Both the position numbers and the translations under genes were made by a program. This document shows positions 7,145 through 13,836 of a DNA stretch of 32,559 bases, one piece after another (the stretch's first letter is position 1; every line of letters starts with the position of its first letter). The stretch comes from Paractinoplanes polyasparticus (GTDB lineage Bacteria; Actinomycetota; Actinomycetes; Mycobacteriales; Micromonosporaceae), in NCBI RefSeq assembly GCF_019710575.1, contig NZ_JAHWFK010000072.1, forward strand, positions 1 to 32,559. The letters are read 5' to 3'. The notes under the pieces are model-generated. The model did not search any database. It was not told the origin of the DNA and saw nothing but the letters and a program-made list of their open reading frames with translations.

Positions 7145-7166
7145 TTGTCGATTTAGCGACAAATCG
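7145..7166. promoter_or_regulatory. Overlapping inverted repeats in the divergent region before the MBL gene
   Basis: Two perfect six-base inverted repeats interlock here: TTGTCG-n6-CGACAA (7145-7162) and CGATTT-n6-AAATCG (7149-7166). They are mutually exclusive as hairpins. They lie in a locally AT-richer stretch between the divergent membrane-protein gene and the MBL gene, 127 bp before the latter. The rest of 7032-7292 shows no other clear gene. Confidence 0.4.
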
Positions 7167-7292
7167 ATCAGACGTTTACATGGCGCGCAGGCCCCGGCGT
7201 ACGCTTCGCTCCGTGATTGACTGGTCTGAAAAGTTCAGCACGGACCGGTCGGGCGGGGCCTGTTCGACCCAGCGTGAGTCAGAGGGACCCGC

Positions 7293-8039
7293 ATGCGACT
7301 GACCGTTCTCGGCTGTGCCGGCAGTTTTCCCGGCCCCGAGTCGGCTTGTTCCGCCTACCTCGTCGAGGCTGAGGGATTCCGGCTGCTCATCGACTTCGGA
7401 TCGGGTTCGCTGTCCGCGCTTCAGCGCTACTCCGACATGAACTCGATCGACGCGATCATCCTGACCCACCTGCACTGCGATCACATGCTGGACGCCTGCA
7501 CCTATATCGTCGTCCGGCGCTACGACCCGGCCGGCCCGCGGCCGCCGGTGCCGGTCTATGCCCCGCTCGGCGCGGCCGAGCGCATCTCCTCGGCGTACAG
7601 CCAGGAGAACGAGACGGTCGACGATGTCTACACGTTCTACGGTCTCCAGCCGGGAACGTTCCCGATCGGTCCCTTCACGGTCACCGTCGACCGGGTCAAC
7701 CATCCCATCGAGACGTACGGCGTCCGGATCGAGCACGCTGGGCGAGTGCTCGCGTACTCCTCGGACACGGCGCCGTGCGAGCCGCTGCTGCGACTCGCCG
7801 CGGGTGCGGATTTGTTTTTGTGTGAGGCGAGTTACGCCGATGGCGCCGACAACCCGCCTGGCCTGCACCTGACCGGCGGCGAGGCGGGCGAGGCGGCGAC
7901 CAAGGCGGACGTCGGTAAACTGCTGCTGACCCATCTCGTGCCCGCGTGGGTCTCGGAGGCATCTATTGTGGATGCCGCCGTGGCCGCGTTTACCGGACCG
8001 GTTGAGGTCGTGCGTCCAGGTGCCCGTTACGATCTCTGA
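7293..8039 (+). CDS. MBL-fold metallo-hydrolase (Rv1339-like phosphodiesterase family)
   Basis: The 248-aa product has the metallo-beta-lactamase signature THLHCDH (H59, H61, D63, H64) after a short Rossmann-like start, MRLTVLGCAGSFPG. Downstream ligands are H154-like in DRVNHPIETYGVRI, SSDTAPCEP and LTHLVP. The order MBL to rph to rdgB matches M. tuberculosis Rv1339-Rv1340-Rv1341; Rv1339 is reported as an atypical cAMP phosphodiesterase, and related proteins resemble RNase Z. Which substrate is used here cannot be read from sequence. The ribosome site AGAGGGA (7281-7287) supports the ATG at 7293. Confidence 0.85.
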   Translation: MRLTVLGCAGSFPGPESACSAYLVEAEGFRLLIDFGSGSLSALQRYSDMNSIDAIILTHLHCDHMLDACTYIVVRRYDPAGPRPPVPVYAPLGAAERISSAYSQENETVDDVYTFYGLQPGTFPIGPFTVTVDRVNHPIETYGVRIEHAGRVLAYSSDTAPCEPLLRLAAGADLFLCEASYADGADNPPGLHLTGGEAGEAATKADVGKLLLTHLVPAWVSEASIVDAAVAAFTGPVEVVRPGARYDL

Positions 8040-8109
8040 GTCCTGGGCCGGGCGGGGGTGCGGTCCGAGCACGGGAGCACCCAGCGAATCGTGATCTTGG
8101 AGTTGTTGC

Positions 8110-9294
8110 ATGCGCATTGTTCGCCTGGCCAACTTCGTGACAGCCCATTCGGGTGGCCTGCGGACCGCGCTTCGTAATCTCGGCGAGGGCTACCAGCGCG
8201 CCGGGCACGAAGCGGTGCTGATCGTTCCCGGACGTGAGCGCTCCGACAAAATGACCTCGCAGGGCCGCGTGATCACGCTGCCCAGCGCCCCGCTGCCGCG
8301 CACCGGCGGCTACCGCGTGATGACGAGCCGGCGCGAGCTCACCCAGCTGCTCGAGGAGCTCGAGCCCGACCGCCTCGAGGTCTCCGACCGCACCAGCCTG
8401 CGCTGGACGGGCGGCTGGGCACGGCAGCGCGGCGTCGGCTCGATGATGGTCTCGCACGAGAGCCTGGCCGGCCTCCTGGGCGTCTGGGGCGTGCCCAAGC
8501 GGGACGCGCTGGCCGACAAGTTCAACCTGCGGACGGCCGAGTTCTTCGACCAGATCATTTGCACCACCTCGTTCGCGGCGGCCGAGTTCCGCCGGCTGGG
8601 CGTGCCCAATCTGACCGAGGTGCCGCTCGGTGTCGACCTCGACGGGTTCCACCCGTCCCGGTGGGACGAGAGCATCCGCGAGCGCTACGCCCGTCCCGGC
8701 GAGCTGCTGATCGCTTTCGCCAGCCGGCTCTCCGGGCAGAAGCGCCCCGAGCTCGCCGTGGACACGATCGCCGCGCTGCGCAACGACAAGGTGCCCGCCG
8801 TGCTCGCCGTGGCCGGAGACGGCGTACGACGGGCCGCGCTGGCCTACCGTGCGGCCCGCCTGCCGGTCCGCTTCACCGGCCACATCGCCGACCGCACCGC
8901 CGTAGCCGGGCTGCTCGCCAGCGCCGACGTCGTGCTGGCTCCCGGTCCGGTCGAGACGTTCGGCATGACCGCCCTCGAGGCGCTGGCCTGCGGCACCCCG
9001 GTCGTGGTGAACGAGTCGAGCGCCCTGCCCGAGGTCGTGGGGGAGGCCGGCGTCGCGGTGCCCGGCACACCCGAGGCTTTCGCCGCGGGCGTACGCGGCC
9101 TGATGGAACGCCCGGAGCAGGAACGTCGCGCCGCCGCCCGCGCCCGGGCCGAGAACTTCGGCTGGCCGCAGGCGGTCGACGGCTTCCTGCGGGCCCACGG
9201 CGCGCTGCCCGAGGTGGCGCTGGCCGGCCGCAAGCGCCCCACCGCGGTGCTGCGCCCGGCTGTGCCCCGGCCGGCCGGCCCCACGCTCGGATAG
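8110..9294 (+). CDS. GT4-family glycosyltransferase (mannosyltransferase-like)
   Basis: The 394-aa protein is a GT-B fold retaining glycosyltransferase. The N-terminal half starts IVRLANFVTAHSGGLRTALRNLGEGY with the usual glycine-rich acceptor loop. The C-terminal half has LLIAFASRLSGQKRPELAVD and the donor-binding EX7E motif ETFGMTALE (E282, E290), followed by CGTPVVVNESSALPEVVG. It resembles GDP-mannose-dependent mannosyltransferases of actinobacterial lipid or lipoglycan synthesis (MgtA/PimC type); donor and acceptor are inferred only. The last 35 residues are basic and Pro-rich. GGAG at 8099-8102 is the ribosome site. In mycobacteria no such gene lies between the MBL and rph genes, so it is an insertion in this neighbourhood. 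Confidence 0.85.
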   Translation: MRIVRLANFVTAHSGGLRTALRNLGEGYQRAGHEAVLIVPGRERSDKMTSQGRVITLPSAPLPRTGGYRVMTSRRELTQLLEELEPDRLEVSDRTSLRWTGGWARQRGVGSMMVSHESLAGLLGVWGVPKRDALADKFNLRTAEFFDQIICTTSFAAAEFRRLGVPNLTEVPLGVDLDGFHPSRWDESIRERYARPGELLIAFASRLSGQKRPELAVDTIAALRNDKVPAVLAVAGDGVRRAALAYRAARLPVRFTGHIADRTAVAGLLASADVVLAPGPVETFGMTALEALACGTPVVVNESSALPEVVGEAGVAVPGTPEAFAAGVRGLMERPEQERRAAARARAENFGWPQAVDGFLRAHGALPEVALAGRKRPTAVLRPAVPRPAGPTLG

Positions 9295-9303
9295 TTATCC
9301 ACA
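9295..9303 (+). other. DnaA-box-like 9-mer TTATCCACA
   Basis: The exact E. coli consensus DnaA box starts on the base after the glycosyltransferase stop codon, 51 bp before the rph start. AT-rich 9-mers are rare in DNA of this composition. It is solitary, so not an origin. It could titrate DnaA or regulate rph, or it may be chance. Confidence 0.4.
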
Positions 9304-9353
9304 GGCGTGGGGCGGGCGCAGCGGTCCGGTCGTCGGCCTAATAAGGTTTGGGC

Positions 9354-10082
9354 ATGGCACGCCCCGACGGCCGCGAGGCCGACCAACTGCGCCCGGTGAC
9401 CCTCACGCGGAACTGGAGCATCCACCCCGAGGGGTCGGTGCTCGTCGAGTTCGGCAACACCCGGGTCCTCTGCACCGCGAGCGTCACCGAGGGCGTGCCG
9501 CGCTGGCGCAAGGGCTCCGGGCTCGGCTGGGTCACCGCGGAATACTCGATGCTGCCCCGCGCCACCAACACCCGCGGCGACCGCGAGAGCATCAAGGGCA
9601 AGGTCGGCGGCCGTACGCACGAGATCTCCCGCCTGATCGGCCGCAGCCTGCGCGCCTGCATCGACCTCAAGGCCCTGGGCGAGAACTCGATCGTCCTCGA
9701 CTGCGACGTCCTGCAGGCCGACGGCGGCACCCGCACGGCCGCCATCACGGGCGCCTACGTCGCCCTGCACGACGCGGTGGGCTGGCTGGCCGAGCGCAAG
9801 TCCCTGGCCGGCCGGGTCGACAAGGTCATGCACCGCTCGATCCAGGCCGTCAGCGTCGGCATCATCGACGGCCAGCCCCGCCTCGACCTGATGTACACCG
9901 AAGACGTCAAGGCCGAGGTCGACATGAACGTGGTCTGCACCGGCGACGGTGACTTCGTCGAAGTGCAGGGCACGGGGGAGGACGGCGTCTTCCGCCGCGA
10001 GCAGCTCGACGCGCTGCTCGACCTGGCCGTCGCCGGCTGCGCCGACCTGGCCGCCGCCCAGCAGAAGGCGCTGGCCGCATGA
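9354..10082 (+). CDS. rph: Ribonuclease PH
   Basis: The 242-aa product is a phosphorolytic 3'-5' exoribonuclease that trims tRNA 3' ends. Characteristic segments are MARPDGR, SVLVEFGNTRVLCTASV, the RWRKGSGLGWVTAEYSMLPRAT block, the arginine-rich RTHEISRLIGRSLRA phosphate-binding region, and LDCDVLQADGGTRTAAITGA. AAGG at 9343-9346 stands seven bases before the ATG at 9354; a TTG six bases earlier is possible but unneeded. Its stop overlaps the rdgB start by ATGA, so the two are translationally coupled, as in M. tuberculosis Rv1340-Rv1341. Confidence 0.96.
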   Translation: MARPDGREADQLRPVTLTRNWSIHPEGSVLVEFGNTRVLCTASVTEGVPRWRKGSGLGWVTAEYSMLPRATNTRGDRESIKGKVGGRTHEISRLIGRSLRACIDLKALGENSIVLDCDVLQADGGTRTAAITGAYVALHDAVGWLAERKSLAGRVDKVMHRSIQAVSVGIIDGQPRLDLMYTEDVKAEVDMNVVCTGDGDFVEVQGTGEDGVFRREQLDALLDLAVAGCADLAAAQQKALAA

Positions 10083-10693
10083 GCGCCAAGCTGTTGCTGG
10101 CCACGGCCAACCACAAGAAGCTGGTCGAACTCCAGCGCATCCTCGACTCGTCGCTCGGCGCCAACCGCATCGCGCTGGTCGGCCTGGCCGAGTTCGAGGG
10201 CTATCCCGACGTGCCCGAGACGGGGCTGACGTTCGGCGAGAACGCACTGATCAAGGCCCGCGAGGGCGCGAAGCGCACCGGGCTGCCCACGGTGGCCGAC
10301 GACTCGGGCCTCGCGGTCGACGCGCTCAGCGGCATGCCCGGCGTGTTCAGCGCCCGCTGGTCCGGCCGGCACGGCGACGACCAGGCCAACCTCGAGCTGG
10401 TGCTCGCCCAGATCTCCGACGTGGCCGACGAGCAGCGCGGCGGCGCCTTCGTCTGCGCGGCGGCGCTGGTGCTGCCCAACGGCCGCGAGCATCTGGTCGA
10501 GGGCCGCCAGCCCGGGCGCATTCTGCGGGCCGGCCGCGGCGAGGGCGGCTTCGGCTACGACCCGATCTTCCTGGGCGACGGCCAGAGCCGCACCAACGCC
10601 GAGTTGTCGCCCGCCGAGAAGGACGCGATCAGCCACCGGGGCAAGGCGTTCCGCGAGCTTTCCAAGGTCATCGCCCGCGAGGTGACGAGCTAG
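10079..10693 (+). CDS. rdgB: RdgB/HAM1 family XTP/dITP pyrophosphatase
   Basis: The 204-aa enzyme hydrolyses non-canonical purine nucleoside triphosphates (dITP, XTP) to monophosphates, preventing their incorporation. Signature segments are LLATANHKKLVELQRIL at the N-terminus, GLTFGENALIKAREGAKRTGLPTVADDSGLAVDAL, the GVFSARWSG loop, GEGGFGYDPIFLGDG, and the SHRGKAFREL ending. The length is usual. Start and stop overlap with rph (ATGA) show cotranslation. The downstream 77 bp contain a large interrupted inverted repeat and a direct-repeat box. Confidence 0.95.
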   Translation: MSAKLLLATANHKKLVELQRILDSSLGANRIALVGLAEFEGYPDVPETGLTFGENALIKAREGAKRTGLPTVADDSGLAVDALSGMPGVFSARWSGRHGDDQANLELVLAQISDVADEQRGGAFVCAAALVLPNGREHLVEGRQPGRILRAGRGEGGFGYDPIFLGDGQSRTNAELSPAEKDAISHRGKAFRELSKVIAREVTS

Positions 10694-10694
10694 G

Positions 10695-10744
10695 GGCGCT
10701 CTCAGGAAGCTGTCAACAAGCTGAGACATGCTTGAGGGAGCGCC
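10695..10744 (+). terminator. Structured region after rdgB
   Basis: Perfect seven-base arms GGCGCTC (10695-10701) and GAGCGCC (10738-10744) enclose 36 bases that can themselves fold through CTCA/TGAG and AGCT elements. It could end the rph-rdgB transcript. There is no following T-run, and it overlaps the presumed promoter region of the next small gene. Confidence 0.35.
10700..10718 (+). promoter_or_regulatory. 11-bp-period direct repeat upstream of the small secreted ORF
   Basis: TCTCAGGAAGC (10700-10710) is followed directly by TGTCAACAAGC (10711-10721), identical at 8 of 11 positions. Head-to-tail half-sites one helical turn apart are typical of OmpR/PhoB-family response regulators. The first half TCTCAGGA differs by one base from the TCTTAGGA repeats before the expansin-like gene at 30132. 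Confidence 0.4.
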
Positions 10745-10770
10745 TGCCGAAATCGACTGGGGGAACTTTC

Positions 10771-10947
10771 ATGCAGCTCCGTTTCGCCGCTCTCGTCGCG
10801 GCCACAGCGCTGGTGGGTCTCTCCGTGCTCTTCGCGAGCGAGCCGGTGAGCGCCCCCAGCCCGATCGCGGCGGCCAAGACGTTCGTCGTGGTCGAGCCCG
10901 AGGTCAACGACTGCCCATGGAAGGCCGGCACCGACCCCGCCGCCTGA
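10771..10947 (+). CDS. Small secreted peptide, unknown
   Basis: A 58-codon ORF begins MQLRFAALVAATALVGLSVLF, a good signal peptide or membrane anchor, with a probable cleavage after SEPVSA. A short mature part of about 30 residues follows (IAAAKTFVVVEPEVNDCPW) with one cysteine. Codon use is strongly GC3-biased, and GGGGGAA at 10759-10765 can act as ribosome site. No family is recognised. Its TGA abuts the TGA of a minus-strand ORF, forming TGATCA. Confidence 0.6.
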   Translation: MQLRFAALVAATALVGLSVLFASEPVSAPSPIAAAKTFVVVEPEVNDCPWKAGTDPAA

Positions 10948-11085
10948 TCAACGCCCCCGATGCGCCGGGCGCCGCCCCGCCTGCGCCTCCACGAAGAGGT
11001 CGGGCAGGTGTCCGCCGGTGGCCGCGCTCAGGGAGCCGAGCGAGCAGGTGCCGGCGCAGTCGTGGCCCGGAACCGACACGATCAC
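10948..11085 (-). CDS. Possible 45-aa ORF downstream of hutH
   Basis: In the hutH reading frame, directly past its stop codon, the frame stays open for about 52 codons. A GTG at 11085 would give a 45-residue product containing VPGHDCAGTCSLGSLSAATG and LPDLFVEAQ. About 90 percent of third positions are G or C, as in real genes here. No ribosome site is convincing. It could be a short independent gene, a readthrough extension of HutH, or the decayed 3' end of an older gene. Confidence 0.35.
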   Translation of the reverse strand: MIVSVPGHDCAGTCSLGSLSAATGGHLPDLFVEAQAGRRPAHRGR

Positions 11086-11103
11086 GTCAGTGAGCCCGGT
11101 GGC

Positions 11104-12642
11104 TCAGCGGAGCGGGCCGACGGCGTCCTCGATCGTGGCCCGCAGGGCGCGGCCGGCGACGACGGCGCGGACGTCCTCGAGGGCCGGGGCCAGGAAAAGG
11201 TCGGGGCCGGGGCGGCCCGCGGAGGCTTCCAGGGCGGCGATCGCGGCCCGGCCCGCGGCCGAGGGCACGAGTGGTTCGCGCAGCTGCAGGCCGCGTACGG
11301 CGGAGATCAGCTCGACGGCGAGCAGGCTGGTCAGGTTGTCAAGGACCGTGCGCAGCTTCTTGGTGGCGGCCCAGCCCATCGAGACGTGGTCCTCCTGCAT
11401 GCCGCTCGTGGGCAGCGAGTCGACCGAGGCCGGTGAGGCCAGGCGGCGGTTCTCGGCGACGATGCCGGCCGCCGTGTACTGGGCAATCATCAGGCCGGAG
11501 TTGACCCCCGCGTCGGGCGAGAGGAACGGCGGCAGGTCACGGGAGCGGGTCACGTCGAGCAGGCGGTCGACGCGGCGCTCGGCGATCGCGCCCACCTCGG
11601 CGGCGGCGATGGCCAGGAAGTCGGCGGCGAAGCCGAGCGGGGCGCCGTGGAAGTTGCCGGTCGACTCGACGCGGCCGTCGGGCAGCACGACCGGGTTGTC
11701 CACAACGGACACCAGCTCGCGGCTCGCCACCGTGCGCACGAAGTCGAGCGTGTCGCGGGCCGCGCCGGCCACCTGCGGGGCGCAGCGCATCGAGTACGCG
11801 TCCTGCACCGCGTGGGCCAGGTCGTCCCGGTGCGAGTCCATGATTGCCGAACCCTGCAGCAGCTTCAGGATGTTGGCGGCCGACGCCGACTGGCCCGGGT
11901 GCGGCCGGATCTCGTGCAGCTCGGGCAGGAACGGCCGCTCCGAGCCGAGCATCGCCTCGATCGCCAGCGCCGCGGTGACGTCGGCCATCGCGAACAGGTG
12001 CTCGGCGTCGTCGATCGCGAGCAGCAGCATGCCCAGCATGCCGTCGGTGCCGTTGATCAGGGCCAGGCCCTCCTTGGCCGCCAGCTCGAGCGGTTCCAGG
12101 CCGACGGCATGCAGGGCCTCGGCGGCGGCGATCCGCGCGCCGTCCTTGCCCATCACCCAGCCCTCGCCCAGCAGCACGATCGCGCAGTGGGCGAGCGGGG
12201 CCAGGTCGCCCGAGGCGCCGAGCGAACCGTGCTCGGGCACCCAGGGCGTGATGTCATGGTTGAGCAGGTCGGCCAGGCCCTGCGCGAGCAGCGGGCGCAC
12301 ACCCGAGCGGCCCAGCGCGAGCGAGCGCAGGCGCAGCAGCATCATGGCCCGCACGACCTCGCGCGGCATGGGCGCGCCGATGCCCGCGGCGTGGGAGCGG
12401 ATCAGCGCGTGCTGCAGCTCGGCGCGGCGTTCCGGGGCGATGGACGTGTTGGCCAGTGCGCCGAAGCCGGTCGACACCCCGTACACGGGACGGCCGGAGG
12501 CCTCGATCCGGTCGACGATCTCACGGCTGGTGGCCATGGCCGTGACGGTCTCGGGGGCGATCTCGACGCGGGCGTTACCGCGGGCGACCGCGAGCACATC
12601 GGCCGGGGTTACGCCGGTGGGCTGGACTACTACAACATTCAT
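11104..12642 (-). CDS. hutH: Histidine ammonia-lyase
   Basis: The 512-aa enzyme deaminates L-histidine to urocanate, the first step of histidine degradation. The MIO cofactor-forming A143-S144-G145 lies in GSLGASGDLAPLAH. Other family blocks are VYGVSTGFGALANT (residues 53-66), HALIRSHAAGIG, LINGTDGMLG, and the active-site segment DNPVVLPDGRVESTGNFHGAPLGFAAD. The length is normal. It is the last main gene of the minus-strand hut operon, 21 bp after hutI. A TTGTCCACA DnaA-box-like 9-mer at 11696-11704 falls inside the coding sequence (VVDNPV) and is probably incidental. Confidence 0.97.
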   Translation of the reverse strand: MNVVVVQPTGVTPADVLAVARGNARVEIAPETVTAMATSREIVDRIEASGRPVYGVSTGFGALANTSIAPERRAELQHALIRSHAAGIGAPMPREVVRAMMLLRLRSLALGRSGVRPLLAQGLADLLNHDITPWVPEHGSLGASGDLAPLAHCAIVLLGEGWVMGKDGARIAAAEALHAVGLEPLELAAKEGLALINGTDGMLGMLLLAIDDAEHLFAMADVTAALAIEAMLGSERPFLPELHEIRPHPGQSASAANILKLLQGSAIMDSHRDDLAHAVQDAYSMRCAPQVAGAARDTLDFVRTVASRELVSVVDNPVVLPDGRVESTGNFHGAPLGFAADFLAIAAAEVGAIAERRVDRLLDVTRSRDLPPFLSPDAGVNSGLMIAQYTAAGIVAENRRLASPASVDSLPTSGMQEDHVSMGWAATKKLRTVLDNLTSLLAVELISAVRGLQLREPLVPSAAGRAAIAALEASAGRPGPDLFLAPALEDVRAVVAGRALRATIEDAVGPLR

Positions 12643-12663
12643 GAGAGCAAGCCTTTAGTCAGG

Positions 12664-13836
12664 TCAGGGGCCGGCGGTGGGGTGGTTGGACGGGACTCCG
12701 TTGTGCAGAACACTGCTGATCAGGGGTACGCCGGGCCGATAGGCCAGGTGCAGGTGGGACGGCGCGTCGAGCACCGTCAGGTCGGCTCGGGCGCCGGGGC
12801 GCAACCGGCCGATGTCGTCGCGGCGCAGCGCCTGCGCCCCGCCCGCCGTCGCCGCGTGCACGGCCTCGGCCGGGGTCATCCGCATGTCCCGGACGGCGAG
12901 CGCGATACAGAACGGCATCGACGACGTGTACGAGGAACCGGGGTTGCAGTCGGTAGCCAGCGCGACCGTGACACCGGCGTCGATCAGCCGGCGCGCGTCG
13001 GGATAGGGCGAGCGGGTCGAGAACTCGGCGCCCGGCAGCAAGGTCGCGACTGTCGCTGAACCGGCCAATGCGTCGACGTCCGCGCTGCTCAGATGCGTGC
13101 AGTGGTCGGCGCTGGCCGCACCCAGCTCGACCGCGAGCCGCACGCCGGGCCCCTCGGTCAACTGGTTGGCGTGTACGCGCAGGCCCAGGCCCTTCTGTTT
13201 ACCCGCGGTGAGAACCGCGCGCGTCTGCTCCTCGTCGAACGCTCCGCGGTCACAGAAGACATCGACCCATTTCGCGTACGGGGCACAGGCCGCCAGCATC
13301 GAGCCGCGCACCAGGTCGACGTACTCGCCCGGGTCGCTGCCGGCCGGCACGACGTGCGCGCCCAGGAAGGTCGTCTCGTCGCTCAGCTCGCGGGCGATCC
13401 GCAGCGATCGGGCTTCGTCGTCGACGTTCAGCCCGTACCCGCTCTTGATCTCGATCGTCGTGGTTCCCTGCCGGCGTGCCTCCGCGACCAGTCGGCCGGC
13501 GTTGCGCCGCAGGTCGTCGTCGCTCGCGGCCCGGGTCGCGGCGACCGTGGTGCGGATGCCGCCGCCGGTGTAGGGCTTGCCGGCCATTCGCGCGCCGAAC
13601 TCGGCTGCCCGGTCACCGGCGAAGACCAGATGCGCGTGACTGTCCACAAAGCCCGGTAGCGCGGCGCCGCCCCCGGCGTCGATCCGCCGGTCGGAGGCCG
13701 GCGCCTGCGCGGACGGCCCGATCCAGGCGATGCGATCACCCTCGACCACCACGGCGACATCACGCCGCAGACCGAGCAGCCCCTCGCCCTCGTCGTTGGT
13801 GACGAGCTCGCCGATGTTGTCGATCAAAATGCTCAT
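12664..13836 (-). CDS. hutI: Imidazolonepropionase
   Basis: The 390-aa metal-dependent amidohydrolase opens 4-imidazolone-5-propionate to N-formimidoyl-L-glutamate, the third step of the pathway. Metal ligands are seen in VDSHAHLVFAGDRAAEF, LRVHANQLTEGPG, SADHCTHLSSADVDAL and ALATDCNPGSSYTSSMP. The start ATG overlaps the hutF stop (ATGA at 13833-13836), so the genes are coupled. The length is standard and nothing is missing. Confidence 0.96.
   Translation of the reverse strand: MSILIDNIGELVTNDEGEGLLGLRRDVAVVVEGDRIAWIGPSAQAPASDRRIDAGGGAALPGFVDSHAHLVFAGDRAAEFGARMAGKPYTGGGIRTTVAATRAASDDDLRRNAGRLVAEARRQGTTTIEIKSGYGLNVDDEARSLRIARELSDETTFLGAHVVPAGSDPGEYVDLVRGSMLAACAPYAKWVDVFCDRGAFDEEQTRAVLTAGKQKGLGLRVHANQLTEGPGVRLAVELGAASADHCTHLSSADVDALAGSATVATLLPGAEFSTRSPYPDARRLIDAGVTVALATDCNPGSSYTSSMPFCIALAVRDMRMTPAEAVHAATAGGAQALRRDDIGRLRPGARADLTVLDAPSHLHLAYRPGVPLISSVLHNGVPSNHPTAGP

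Noticed and set aside
11696..11704. TTGTCCACA, the actinobacterial DnaA box, inside hutH
   Set aside because: It encodes the conserved VVDNPV segment of the enzyme, so protein constraint explains it.
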